This document shows positions 15,696 through 25,720 of a stretch of 64,000 bases of DNA, in pieces (the first letter of the stretch is position 1; every line of letters starts with the position of its first letter). Source of the stretch: Flavobacterium limi (lineage in GTDB: Bacteria > Bacteroidota > Bacteroidia > Flavobacteriales > Flavobacteriaceae); NCBI RefSeq assembly GCF_010645075.1, contig NZ_JAADZV010000011.1, positions 62,001 through 126,000 on the forward strand. Direction: 5' to 3'. The notes below the pieces were generated by a model. The model worked only from the letters and a program-made list of their open reading frames with translations, searched no databases and was not told where the DNA came from. The position numbers and the translations under genes are program-made.

Positions 15696-17156
15696 TTAAT
15701 TCTTTTGTTTGTAAGCGCTGATCGTGCTGTATTTTTCGATTTTGTATCTTTTTTCAATTATAGAAAAAACGGTATTTCTAAACACAAAACCTAAAATTCC
15801 TGCCCCTGTAACCAAAATAAGCCCTAATGTTTTATCTCCGAAATGAAGTCCGATCCAATACAACAACAATGGGAGCAATAATTTTGGCAGCGTCAATAGC
15901 ATGGCACTTATATTAAATGCTTTTTTATCGCCAAAAGCCCCACTGGCATTACTTAAATCGATAGGTGTTTTAGTAAATGCACCACCAAGTAATACCAAAT
16001 GTGAGTTGACTCCAATATTGTAAATTGCTCCGGCAACAATGGTCAGATAAATTTCTAATCCGTAAAACAGATAGAATGATGCTAAGATTGTAGAGATAAA
16101 AGTGGCAATAACAATCAGCCACCATTTAGACGTGATGTAACCTCGATATGGAATATTTTGTGTCATCATCAATTGATAATAGGAACTGTCCCAACTTGGC
16201 ACAAACTGACCAAAGACAAACAAAAATCCGCCCGAAACAAATATTCCGGCAAAAATGTGCATGATTTCAGGCTGATGTGAATTTCCAAAAAAGATTAATC
16301 CGTAGAACAAAAAGAGGATACTCATGAAAATGGTTGTTTTGGATCTTTTGTTTCTTTTAATAAGTTTGATATCATTTTTAAGAAATGTTCCTAAAGTTCC
16401 AAATTGATTTAACCATACAAGATTTTCAGTTGTAGCAATATCTTCTTTTTTAGAAAGTCCGGCATCCAGAAATAAATTGTTTTTAAAGTATTTGAATGTA
16501 AAAAGATACAAACCAATTAAAACCAGAACAGGAATTATGAACAGCCAGTTTGTTTCATAAAATCCCTGAAAAACAGGTCCCGTGAAAGTAGTTATATCAA
16601 ATAATTTATAATATTGTGCAGCTCCCAGAGACAGAGCAATTGCGAGGAAAACAACGAATAATTTATCAATATTATTCAAAATAATATTCAAAAAATTATT
16701 GATATATACTATCGAAAAAGCAGCTATCAGCCAAAAAATAATTCCCACAAAATCATAACCTTCAATAATCAGTACTGCCGAAAAAGGAACAAAAAAGAAT
16801 GCATGCGTCCAGTTAAAAAATGATATGGCTGTTTTACCAAGAGAAAAATGGACAATTGTAGGTTTTTTGAAAGGCAGGACCAATAAAGGTTTAATATTCA
16901 ATACAGGAATTGCCTGCATTAATAAGCGAACAACTAAATCCGATAAAAAATAATAAACTAAAAATTTGTTGATGGTTATTAGCGGTTCAAGATTCATTTT
17001 CTTTAGGATGTAAAACGCTCCTACTCCCATTGCGACAAAAATGAGGGAAAAATAAACCATCAAAAAACCTATCAAAATTTTCATCGCCAGATTGGCACCA
17101 AACGATGCCGATCTGGTAAAGGCTTTCCATTCAAGATAAATAAACTTTTTAATCAT
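15696..17156 (-). CDS. ABC-2-like membrane permease (DUF5687 type)
   Basis: About 486 residues with 10-12 hydrophobic segments. A longer frame opens at 17192, but the natural start is the internal ATG at 17154-17156. That gives MIKKFIYLEWKAFTRSASFG, the usual opening of this flavobacterial permease family (DUF5687, from memory). It precedes the ATPase gene and presumably forms the transmembrane half of the exporter. The exported molecule is unknown. Confidence 0.82.
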   Translation of the reverse strand: MIKKFIYLEWKAFTRSASFGANLAMKILIGFLMVYFSLIFVAMGVGAFYILKKMNLEPLITINKFLVYYFLSDLVVRLLMQAIPVLNIKPLLVLPFKKPTIVHFSLGKTAISFFNWTHAFFFVPFSAVLIIEGYDFVGIIFWLIAAFSIVYINNFLNIILNNIDKLFVVFLAIALSLGAAQYYKLFDITTFTGPVFQGFYETNWLFIIPVLVLIGLYLFTFKYFKNNLFLDAGLSKKEDIATTENLVWLNQFGTLGTFLKNDIKLIKRNKRSKTTIFMSILFLFYGLIFFGNSHQPEIMHIFAGIFVSGGFLFVFGQFVPSWDSSYYQLMMTQNIPYRGYITSKWWLIVIATFISTILASFYLFYGLEIYLTIVAGAIYNIGVNSHLVLLGGAFTKTPIDLSNASGAFGDKKAFNISAMLLTLPKLLLPLLLYWIGLHFGDKTLGLILVTGAGILGFVFRNTVFSIIEKRYKIEKYSTISAYKQKN

Positions 17157-17189
17157 GGTTCTTTGGTTTTCAGTTTTGTAGTAAGAGAT

Positions 17190-17197
17190 CAAATTTA
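17190..17197 (-). promoter_or_regulatory. Candidate -7 promoter element for the ABC exporter operon
   Basis: The minus strand reads TAAATTTG, an exact TAnnTTTG match, 34 bp before the chosen permease start at 17156. It overlaps the upstream alternative start, which supports the shorter protein. Confidence 0.5.
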
Positions 17198-17260
17198 GAG
17201 AAACGTTACAAAAAAAGTTAAAAAAAATAATTTAGTACCTTTCAATTAGTTGCCGTTTGC

Positions 17261-17268
17261 TACTTTTG
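17261..17268 (+). promoter_or_regulatory. Candidate -7 promoter element for the ferredoxin-reductase gene
   Basis: TACTTTTG matches TAnnTTTG exactly, 17 bp before the ATG at 17285, giving a short leader as is usual in this phylum. Confidence 0.55.
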
Positions 17269-17284
17269 CATAAAATATCATATC

Positions 17285-18337
17285 ATGCCTTCATTCTTAA
17301 AACTCATAATTAAAGAGGTAAAACGTGAAACTGCCGATGCTGTTTCCATCCTTTTTAATGTTCCCGAAGAACTAAAATCAGACTATAAATTTATTGCCGG
17401 ACAATATATAAACTTAAAATTAACTCTTGACAATCAGGAAATCCGTCGCGCTTATTCTATTTGCTCAGGACCTGAAAGCGGGGAATTGAGAATTGCTGTA
17501 AAAGCGGTTAAAAATGGTCTGTTTTCTCAATTTGCGAATACCAGATTAAAAGCCGGAGATGTTCTTGAGGTGGGTCATCCTGAAGGAAAATTTACTTTTG
17601 AACCGGATGCCGAAAGACAAAAAAACTACGCCGCTTTTGTTGCCGGAAGCGGAATTACTCCTGTACTTTCTATCATAAAATCAGTTTTAAAAAGTGAACC
17701 AAAAAGCTCATTTGTATTGGTTTACGGAAACAAAACTCCGGAAGAAACAATTTTTCATCAGGAACTTCACGATTTACAATTGCAATATGTAGGACGCTTA
17801 TTTGTGCATTATGTATTTAGTCAGGCTAAAGCCGAAAATGCTTTGTTTGGAAGAATCGATAAATCGGCGGTAAATTTTGTGCTGAACAACAAGCACAAAG
17901 AATTAGAATTTGATAAGTTTTACTTGTGTGGTCCGGAAGAAATGATCAATACAGTTTCCGGAATTTTAAAAGAGAAAAACGTAAAAGATTCTGCTATTAA
18001 GTTCGAACTTTTTACCTCTTCTTCACAGGAAAATGAAATCAAAACTTCATTAGAAGGACATACCAAAATCACTGTTTTGGTTGATGATGACGAAGTTACT
18101 TTTGAAATGTCACAAAAACAAACCATTTTGGACGCTGCTTTAAAACAAGGAATTGACGCTCCATACTCCTGCCAGGGCGGAATCTGCAGCAGCTGTCTTT
18201 GCCGTATAACCCAGGGTAGTGCCGAAATGACAAAAAACTCAATCTTAACCGATAAAGAAATTGCTGAAGGTTTGGTGCTTAGCTGTCAGGCACATCCAAC
18301 TTCTGAAACTATTTATGTGGATTTTGATGATGTGTAA
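17285..18337 (+). CDS. Ferredoxin-NAD(P)H reductase with C-terminal 2Fe-2S domain (PaaE-like)
   Basis: A 350-residue flavo-iron-sulfur protein. An FAD-binding barrel carries RRAYSICSGPE. A nucleotide-binding domain follows with AGSGITPVLSI and the YLCGPEEM motif. The C-terminal plant-type ferredoxin domain has cysteines at 296, 301, 304 and 334. The order FAD-NAD-2Fe2S is that of PaaE, the reductase of phenylacetyl-CoA epoxidase, and of related oxygenase reductases. No other paa genes are nearby, so the redox partner is open. It stands alone with its own promoter and terminator. Confidence 0.88.
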   Translation: MPSFLKLIIKEVKRETADAVSILFNVPEELKSDYKFIAGQYINLKLTLDNQEIRRAYSICSGPESGELRIAVKAVKNGLFSQFANTRLKAGDVLEVGHPEGKFTFEPDAERQKNYAAFVAGSGITPVLSIIKSVLKSEPKSSFVLVYGNKTPEETIFHQELHDLQLQYVGRLFVHYVFSQAKAENALFGRIDKSAVNFVLNNKHKELEFDKFYLCGPEEMINTVSGILKEKNVKDSAIKFELFTSSSQENEIKTSLEGHTKITVLVDDDEVTFEMSQKQTILDAALKQGIDAPYSCQGGICSSCLCRITQGSAEMTKNSILTDKEIAEGLVLSCQAHPTSETIYVDFDDV

Positions 18338-18366
18338 TTGTTGAAATTTTCAAAAAAATACAATTT

Positions 18367-18408
18367 CCAAATTCCAACTTAATAATTGGGGTTTGGATTT
18401 TTTTTTCC
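18367..18408 (+). terminator. Terminator after the reductase gene
   Basis: CCAAATTCCAA (18367-18377) pairs with TTGGGGTTTGG (18386-18396) with two G-T wobbles, followed by a run of T. The CCAAATTCCAA word is also in the hairpin at 63894-63938. Confidence 0.7.
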
Positions 18409-18494
18409 ACCGTTTAATAACAAATTTTAAATTTATCCTAAACAAAATTACAAAGTGATTTCATACATTTACAGCATTAATTATATTCTCATTT

Positions 18495-20027
18495 ATGAAG
18501 CACTTTTTGTTTTTATTATTCTTTTTATATGCTACTACTGGTTTTTCACAATCAGAATATCAAACCTTTATTGATAAATATGAAGAATTTACTTTGTATG
18601 CAAAACCAAATAAAACAAATAATCTCTCTAAATATTTTGCAAAAAGAATCGATTCCAGATTGATTGATTCTTACCGAATTACTGATACCATAAAAAACAA
18701 AAAATATATTTATTTAACCTTTAGGCTTGACAAATTAAATAAGGTAGTTAGTATAATTGTTAATTCTCCTTATTCAGAATTAAACAAAAGTATTCGTGAT
18801 GCTTTTAAAGATTTAGATATAGAGGATCTGAATATTGCTGAAAAGAGCCCACTAAATATTTATACACTTCAGATTCTTTCTCAAGAAAATAATAAAATGG
18901 TCATTAATTGCAGTACAAATGTAGTGTACGACAGAAATCCAGTATTTGAAGGGTGCGAATCGTCTGCAACCAAATCTAAGTTGTGTAACTGTTTTAATAG
19001 TAAGCTTTCAGAATATATTGCAAATACGATATCTCCTAGACAAATTACAAAAGCTAAAATATTAGGTAAATTAAATTTACATGTTAAGTTCTTAATAAAT
19101 GAAAAAGGAGTTATTGAACAAATAAATTGCAAAGCACCAACAGATAGCCTGACTAAGGAGTTAAATCGCATCGTTGCCTTATTTCCAAAAGCCAAAAGCC
19201 CGGCCACCAGAAATGGTAGACCAACAAGTTTTATTTATGTAAAAAACATAGATCTTCAAATAGACTCTAAAAATAAAGAATATACCAAAGAAGTAGAAGA
19301 ATATAATGGACAGCTATATTCAAATGATTCCTTTTTAAATCCTAATAGTGATTTGGCACTCCATTTTAAAAAATATATAAGTGAAAAGGAGTTAAATGAT
19401 ATTCCTCTTATAGATATACCTGTTCTTAGTATCTATTTTGATATTGACAAAACAGGAAATCCAATTAATATTAAAACGAATGCAAATACAGAACTTAATA
19501 ATCAGCTTGTTGCAATTTTTAGATATTTTCCCTTTAAAAAATTAAATATCAAACCTCTAAACACTATAGATTCTTACAGTTATCCTATTATCATTAATAG
19601 ATGTAATAAGAATATTATTATGTCTAACGAGAAGCCTTTTGTACATACGCCTCCAATTTTTGATAAAGATTGCCATTTATCCGGCTCAAAGGAGTTGGAT
19701 AATTGTATGAATGAAAATATTAAAACAATGGTTGTCAATAATTTTAAAAGAACTATCGGAAATAAAACAAATCTCACAGGAATTATCAAAATTAGTTTTT
19801 CATTTCAAATCGATGCTGAAGGAAAGATTACAAATGTAAAAGCATTCGCTCCTAATCCAAGTATTTGCAATGAACTTGAAGAATTAATAAAAAACATATC
19901 TGAAGTTTATAAACCCGCCTATTTAAATGGAAATGCAGTGCCAAAAGTCTACAGCTATTCTTATCGATTTGATTTAGGAAAAAATAAAGTTGATGAATTT
20001 AAAAATTTGATAAAAACCTATTATTAA
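18495..20027 (+). CDS. Secreted protein with repeated TonB-C-like domains
   Basis: A 510-residue protein with a signal peptide (MKHFLFLLFFLYATTGFSQ). I see about four segments of the TonB C-terminal type, a beta-alpha-beta pattern of V-x-F-x-I-D-x-x-G followed by a helix and a P-A-x-x-N-G turn. The clearest are near residues 195-250 (VKFLINEKGVIEQI, later PATRNGRPTSF) and 430-500 (ISFSFQIDAEGKITNV, later PAYLNGNAVPKV). Weaker ones lie near 60-130 and 310-370. There is no membrane anchor, so it is not a working TonB. It may bind periplasmic or outer-membrane partners; that is inference. Confidence 0.7.
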   Translation: MKHFLFLLFFLYATTGFSQSEYQTFIDKYEEFTLYAKPNKTNNLSKYFAKRIDSRLIDSYRITDTIKNKKYIYLTFRLDKLNKVVSIIVNSPYSELNKSIRDAFKDLDIEDLNIAEKSPLNIYTLQILSQENNKMVINCSTNVVYDRNPVFEGCESSATKSKLCNCFNSKLSEYIANTISPRQITKAKILGKLNLHVKFLINEKGVIEQINCKAPTDSLTKELNRIVALFPKAKSPATRNGRPTSFIYVKNIDLQIDSKNKEYTKEVEEYNGQLYSNDSFLNPNSDLALHFKKYISEKELNDIPLIDIPVLSIYFDIDKTGNPINIKTNANTELNNQLVAIFRYFPFKKLNIKPLNTIDSYSYPIIINRCNKNIIMSNEKPFVHTPPIFDKDCHLSGSKELDNCMNENIKTMVVNNFKRTIGNKTNLTGIIKISFSFQIDAEGKITNVKAFAPNPSICNELEELIKNISEVYKPAYLNGNAVPKVYSYSYRFDLGKNKVDEFKNLIKTYY

Positions 20028-20047
20028 AAACAATCTTTAGTTGTAGG

Positions 20048-20174
20048 CTATAATATTTTTAGAATATTATACACCATTTCTTTTGGAAAAATAGATCGCA
20101 AGAATCTGACATAGAATTGGCTCTTAAAAGTGTAACCACCTTCAGCCTGGATTGCAGCAATATGAGTCGTTTCA
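20048..20174 (-). pseudogene. Possible gene remnant (C-terminal fragment)
   Basis: Past the stop of the GLPGLI gene an open stretch encodes the protein-like tail IQAEGGYTFKSQFYVRFLRS followed by IFPKEMVYNILKIL. Read in frame from upstream it overlaps the GLPGLI gene and has no sensible start of its own. The basic and aromatic composition looks like the end of a short-chain dehydrogenase-type enzyme, but I cannot name it. It may be a decayed neighbour or chance. Confidence 0.25.
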
Positions 20175-20936
20175 TTATAAAAAAGCATTCCAAAAAAACA
20201 TATCCTTTTGTTTTTTATTTTCTTCTTTATCCTCACCATAGCTAAACCAATCTTTTGTTTTTTCTTCTATCAATGATTTTAGTTCAATTAATCCATATAC
20301 TTTTTTAGCAGGAGTCGGCTTTATATCAGATGCGTTACTGATTTCTAAATCTATCTTCACGGCCATAAATGAGATATACAATCTTGGTATTGTGAGTCCC
20401 AAAATCATTCCTGGCAAACCATTTATGGAACATGGGCCGCCTGAAATGGTTATATCATCTGTGTAAAAAGCAAACACATAGACGCCATCAGTTCTTTTAC
20501 CAATAGCTTTCCTGCAATTATAACCCGCTATTTCTCTATGTTCGTTTGTGATTTGCCATTCTATTTTTTGTATACTATCTGTTATTACAAAATTGGTTCC
20601 TACTATTTGTTTTTGTATGTTCATTTTTCCTGATGTAAAATCATGATACCAGATATTTTCTTCATCAGCATCTTTTTGATGTTTTGGTATTCTTGTTTTC
20701 GGACTCCATCTGTTAAATTTATAAATGCTTTTGTTGTCTGCAAAAATAAAAGTGAAATAGGATATTTTTAAGTCCGACAGGTTCTCTTTCATCATCTCGT
20801 CCCAATGGTCATTACTCATTGTTTTTTTGAGATTAGTATTTACCTCATACTCGATTACAGCTTTATCTACAAATTGTTGTGCTTTTGACGTAATTGTAAA
20901 GATTAACGCTGCAATAAAAAAAAGTAGTGATTTCAT
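20175..20936 (-). CDS. GLPGLI family protein
   Basis: A 253-residue secreted protein with a signal peptide (MKSLLFFIAALIFTITSKAQ). The family signature appears as SINGLPGMILGL near residue 185, after the conserved EIAGYNCRKA segment. Its function is unknown; in Bacteroidota these genes sit beside outer-membrane receptors. Here it follows the TonB-type receptor by 61 bp on the same strand, the usual pairing. The ending FFWNAFL looks complete. Confidence 0.9.
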   Translation of the reverse strand: MKSLLFFIAALIFTITSKAQQFVDKAVIEYEVNTNLKKTMSNDHWDEMMKENLSDLKISYFTFIFADNKSIYKFNRWSPKTRIPKHQKDADEENIWYHDFTSGKMNIQKQIVGTNFVITDSIQKIEWQITNEHREIAGYNCRKAIGKRTDGVYVFAFYTDDITISGGPCSINGLPGMILGLTIPRLYISFMAVKIDLEISNASDIKPTPAKKVYGLIELKSLIEEKTKDWFSYGEDKEENKKQKDMFFWNAFL

Positions 20937-20997
20937 AATCCTGTGATTTATTTTTTTAATATTTTGCGCTGCTCATAAATTCTGAACAGTCTTATAA

Positions 20998-23774
20998 TTA
21001 TTTTTTTGCTGCTCCGTCACTGTTTTTAAAATTCCAGGTAAAACCTACCATCGCATATCTTTTTAGCCTGTCATTTTGTTCCTCACCTATTACATTTTGG
21101 TAAACGTATCTGTTAATTCCTATATTCTGATTTAAAATATCCCTCACCATAATATAAGCTGTGAACTCATCATTTTTAAAGTTACGCTGAAGCCTCGCAT
21201 TCCACAATTGATTGGTGAGATTGGTTTGAAAATCAACTGTCTTTTGCCGGGTATACAAACTGTAATCTGTAGAGATTTTCCATTTTTTTGCAAAATAAAC
21301 TCCAATATCCAAATTCAGATCGTTGGTGTTAAATGATTTTATTTCATCATTTTGAGAAGTGGAATTTCTATTATTTGAAAAATAATTACTCAGACTAAAC
21401 TCATATTTCTTTTCTTTGAATTTACTTAAATAAACTCTAAATCCCGAATTTAAAGTTTTTGTATCGTTGATTTTGCTGTTAATACTAAGAACGGATTTGT
21501 TATAATTTAGACTTGGATTTAAATTGACATATAAATCTAATTTTTTTACCTTGAATCCATATCCAAAGTAAAAATTACCTGAAAAATTTCCGTTGGTATT
21601 AATAGGTGTGGTAGTTGTTTTAGCACTTTCCGGATCAATATCTTTGTTGTAAGAAATTAAATTTGAAGTTGTACTTAAAGTAATATTTTGATAAAATTGT
21701 GATTCTGTCAAAATACTGTAGGTGTTGTGAAATATGGATATCCTGTTTGTAAAGGATTGCTTTAAATCCGGATTACCTAAAATTTGATTAAAGAAATCCT
21801 GATTGTTTCTTAAAGGCTGTAACTGATCTATTGTAGGCTGTCTGGTGGCGCCTTCGTAATTAAAACGTAAATTGCTATTGCTTTTGTACTTATAAGAAAA
21901 ATTTGCCGTTGGAAAAAAATTAGTGTAATGTCGTTCGTATTGCTTATTCAACGTTTGATCCTGCAAATCAAATGACGTGAAACCAAAACCGCTTCCAAAA
22001 CTATAATTTATTTTTTTAGCATTATAGCTCAATTTTATGTTAGGTCTGTGTGTTGTTATTGTCTGCCTGAATTGATTTGATAACGAATTATCAATCAAAT
22101 CATATTCACCTGTTTCATCAGAATAATTATAGGTTAAATAATTGCTTTTACCTGTATTATGCGTAATCTGATAGCCAAATTGTAATGCAAAACTTTTACT
22201 TAGAGGTTCTGTGTAAACAATGTTCAGTCCTAAGTTTTGATTTGTTTTTTCTCCTTTTTTGTTTTGTTTAACCTTATCTCTGGAAGAAAAATCTCCGTCA
22301 ATATAGCTATCATTATAAGATTCTAAAAAATTATCTGAATTTGTATCCAACATATTCCAACTGCCATTTATCGATATCGTACGACTTGCTTTAGCAAATT
22401 TATGTTTAAATAATACATTGGCGTTCAAAGACTGTTTATCTGAATCTGTTATAAATGTTTTTCGCTGCTTGTTTTTTAATACTCCATTTCCTGTAGTAGT
22501 TCCATTGCTGAATTCATCACTTTTTGTATCATAAAAATTAGTTTTAGCAGTAAATTTTATAGAATTTAAAGAATCTAATTTTACATCGTAAGTAGCATTT
22601 AACTTAAAGTTGCCTCTGTTTACATTACTAACTGTCGATGTGTTTTCGTTTAACTGAGATTCACCTACTTGTGTTTGAGTATTCCTGATGTTATTATTGG
22701 TGTAAATTTGCTTATTATATTTTGGCGATAGATTTAATGTTTGCTTATCATTCCACTTATTACTGTACTGTAATCCAGCATTCGTATTCTTGATAAACCC
22801 GTTTTGAGTGTCCACATAAGGTTCTTCATCATTATTTCCGCCTGTCCATTCATAACTTACATTTCCATCGTCATCCATATTCATACTTATATCGTCACGT
22901 CCTCCAAACTTATCATTATCCTGCCAGCTAAGTCCGTCCTGCCCCGTATTTCCGTTTAATAAAAAAGCGGATAATTTTCTTTTACCCTTAAAACTGCTAA
23001 CCATGGAATTAATATTGTACCGGGAATCTTCATCAGAAAAAGGCTGATTTGCAGCATCAATTTTACCAAAATAACCTTTCTTTTTGTCTTCCTTTAATTT
23101 CAGGTTAATTGTCTTTTTTGTTTCCCCATCCTCTATTCCTGTAAACTCAGCCTGATCACTTTTTTTATTAAAAACCTGTACTTCTTTTACAGCATCTGCC
23201 CTTAGGTTTTTAACCGCCATACCCGGATCATCACCAAAAAATTCTTCGCCGTCTACTAATACCTTTTCTACAGTTTCACCCATTGCTTTTATGGTACCGT
23301 TCTTGTCTACTTGAATACCTGGCAGTTTTTTTAACAACTCTTCAACGTTTGCATTGGCATCTACTTTAAAATCACTGGCCCTGTAACTTGTCGTATCTCC
23401 TTTAACTCTGATGGAACCTGTTTTTATTATTATCTCCTTTAGCACTTTCAACTTGCTTATTAAGGAAATTGTTCCAAGATTTTTTTCACCATCTTCTAGA
23501 GTTATTGAGTCCAGATAGTCGGCATATTGATTATGAGTTGTCATCAGGATGTAGTTCCTGCTTTAATATTTTTTATACTAAATTTTCCCTCTTTATCAGA
23601 TCGGGTAAACTTGTATAAAATAGAGTCTTTAGGAGTTAATAAAGCAACAACTGAATTATAAATGGGTGTTTTTTCGCTTTCATCGGTTAAAATACCTGAA
23701 AGATTTGTTGTTTGAGAAAAGGATGAAAAAGAGAATAAGAACAAAATTGCAATTGCTACTAGAATTTTTGGCAT
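20998..23774 (-). pseudogene. TonB-dependent-receptor-type outer-membrane protein, frameshifted
   Basis: Two overlapping frames make one protein of about 925 residues. The first (to 23774) gives a signal peptide and a carboxypeptidase-regulatory-like beta domain, ending falsely after SIKNIKAGTTS. The second, in the next frame, continues NYILMTTHNQYADYLDS, then a plug-like domain with VEELLKKLPGIQVDKNG and VLVDGEEFFGDD, then a long outer-membrane beta barrel. One missing base in the short T run at 23555-23556 (an A run on the coding strand) explains the break; adding it restores KAGNYILM. Either a real mutation or a sequencing error. The intact form would sit in the outer membrane, paired with the GLPGLI protein. 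Confidence 0.85.
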
Positions 23775-23961
23775 AAATAGTTTCGATTGTAATATTAAAT
23801 ATATTTTCAGCTTTTGTAAGACCTACCTCACAGCGGTCAAAGTAAATATATTTTAACATCATGTCGTTAAAGCTATTTGTTAAATAATTGATAAAATTAT
23901 TCTTCCAAAAATGATAATTTACAACAATCCCAATTTTTTAAGTTAATTGTGTTCTTTGGAT

Positions 23962-25002
23962 TTAATTTTTTAACATTTTTAAAATAGATTCTACAGTGAT
24001 AGTTCTCATCACATCTTCATAACCTTCTATCACTTTGTTTCCGTAAACAGAAGTTGGCAGTTTTGGATATTGGTTTCGATCTGAAGTTAAAACGTTTTCC
24101 AAACTTTGGTTGAATGGCAAAAATCCTGCGTATGGGTGAGTTGCCCCCCAAAGTGTTATCACTTTTACGCCCAGCATTGCAGCAACATGTGCATTTCCGG
24201 AATCCATCGAAAGCATAACATCCAGATTGCTTATCAGTTTTAATTCGTGTTGAAATTTAATTTTTCCGGCTACGTTTATTACGTTTTCAAATGGTTCTGA
24301 AAGTGAATCTAAAATTTCGATTTCTTTTTTTCCTCCGCCAAAAAGCAAAATTTTATGGTTTGAATTTTGTGCCAATGCAGCTATCACTTCCTTCATTAAA
24401 TCCAAAGGATAAACCTTAGAATCATACTGTGCAAAAGGTGCAATCCCGATTAATTTTTGATAATTCTCTCCTATTAAATCTGTAATTACAGTGCTTAAAA
24501 TGGCTTTTTCAGGAAATTCAGGGTTTGATAAATCTAAGGGAAAACCCAGTTCTTCAAACACTTTTGCATGCCTTTCAAACATCGTTGGCAATTGTTTGAA
24601 GATTTTGTTTTCGGCACGGGTTAATTCTTTTTTTCCTTCTCTCCCTTTATCTACGGTTGCTTTTTTTTTTCCGCTTAAAGCGAAAAGTAAACTCACAACC
24701 TCAGACCTGAGCACATTATGAAGATCTGCAAATGCATCAATTTTAAGTTTTTTTAAATCTCTGAATAATCGCAAAAGTCCCGGAAATCCTTTGTGTTTTT
24801 CTTTTTCATCAAAAGCAAAAAATTCAAGGTTCGGAATACCGTCAAAAAAAGGTTTAAAAAATGGACGCGAAATTACAGTTAGTTTTACTGTGGGATATTG
24901 TTTTACAAAAGCGCGTAAAACAGGAACCGTCATGGCGACATCTCCCATTGCGGATAGTCTCATGACGGCTATGTGTTTAATTTTGGTGGACAAGTCAGCC
25001 AA
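23962..25002 (-). CDS. Glycosyltransferase family 9 (heptosyltransferase-like)
   Basis: A 346-residue GT-B glycosyltransferase. It has the N-terminal VMRLSAMGDVAMTVPVLRAF motif and the C-terminal donor site with SMDSGNAHVAAMLGV and TLWGATHP. The family adds heptose or a similar sugar to the lipopolysaccharide core at the inner membrane. The family opening KIKHIAV lies before the first ATG, so the likely start is the TTG at 25000-25002. That codon follows the DUF4254 stop by one base, so translational coupling is likely. Confidence 0.88.
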   Translation of the reverse strand: MADLSTKIKHIAVMRLSAMGDVAMTVPVLRAFVKQYPTVKLTVISRPFFKPFFDGIPNLEFFAFDEKEKHKGFPGLLRLFRDLKKLKIDAFADLHNVLRSEVVSLLFALSGKKKATVDKGREGKKELTRAENKIFKQLPTMFERHAKVFEELGFPLDLSNPEFPEKAILSTVITDLIGENYQKLIGIAPFAQYDSKVYPLDLMKEVIAALAQNSNHKILLFGGGKKEIEILDSLSEPFENVINVAGKIKFQHELKLISNLDVMLSMDSGNAHVAAMLGVKVITLWGATHPYAGFLPFNQSLENVLTSDRNQYPKLPTSVYGNKVIEGYEDVMRTITVESILKMLKN

Positions 25003-25003
25003 A

Positions 25004-25609
25004 TTATTTTTTATTTTGATATAAAACCGGGTTCAGTTCATCGTCATTGTACATTTTCATTTGTTTGTACACTTTCATGAATTTATCCCCGTTTTCGATA
25101 TCAGCCAATAATTCTTCAATTGCTGTAGATAAATCTGTTCTCTGCTCTAAAAGAATGTTTAATTTTTCCTGACATTTATCTCTGTGTTCCTGTGTAGCTT
25201 CAGCACGTGTAGCTTCTTCGTGCATGTGATAAATTTTTAATGCCAGAATCGACAATCTGTCAAATGCCCAGGCCGGACTTTCAGAATTTATTTTTGCTCC
25301 GTCTTTTGCTTTTATATGACTGTATTTCTGTAAAAAGTAACTGTCAATATATTCAACCATATCAGTTCTTTCCTGATTTGAAGCATCAATCTTTCTTTTT
25401 AAAGTCAAAGCTGCTACAGGATCAATTTGCGGATCACGAATTATATCTTCATAATGCCATTGAACCGTATCAATCCAGTTTTTTAAATATAATAAATGTT
25501 CGAATTTATCTTTAGGAAACGGATTGTTTATAGGTTGATCAACACTATCAAATTCATGATAATCTTTGATGCTTTGTTCGAAAACTGAATATGCTAATTT
25601 TGAAAACAT
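25004..25609 (-). CDS. DUF4254 family protein
   Basis: A 201-residue helical, charged protein without signal peptide. The opening MFSKLAYSVFEQSIKDYHEF and the central WAFDRLSILALKIYHM are characteristic of DUF4254 proteins, which are almost always next to a family 9 glycosyltransferase in Bacteroidota, as here. The function is unknown; a role in lipopolysaccharide core synthesis is inferred from this link. Confidence 0.85.
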   Translation of the reverse strand: MFSKLAYSVFEQSIKDYHEFDSVDQPINNPFPKDKFEHLLYLKNWIDTVQWHYEDIIRDPQIDPVAALTLKRKIDASNQERTDMVEYIDSYFLQKYSHIKAKDGAKINSESPAWAFDRLSILALKIYHMHEEATRAEATQEHRDKCQEKLNILLEQRTDLSTAIEELLADIENGDKFMKVYKQMKMYNDDELNPVLYQNKK

Positions 25610-25629
25610 GTATTTATTTTTTAGAGTTA

Positions 25630-25637
25630 CAAAGATA
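25630..25637 (-). promoter_or_regulatory. Candidate -7 promoter element for the DUF4254-GT9 operon
   Basis: The minus strand reads TATCTTTG, an exact TAnnTTTG match, 21 bp before the DUF4254 start. Confidence 0.55.
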
Positions 25638-25720
25638 CTTTTTATACTTTTATAGTTAGGTAAAAAAACTTTAATTTTTCATTTCCAGTCATAAGCAATT
25701 GATAATTCTAAAAATTTATT

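Noticed and set aside
15696..17192. Longer start for the ABC permease at 17192
   Set aside because: The extra 12 residues are not family-like and overlap the promoter element at 17190-17197.
17285..18337. Part of a phenylacetate degradation operon
   Set aside because: No other paa gene is near; the domain order alone does not fix the partner.
20175..20240. Frameshift at the end of the GLPGLI gene
   Set aside because: The open frame beyond looked like a continuation, but the protein already ends in FFWNAFL, the kind of ending GLPGLI proteins have.
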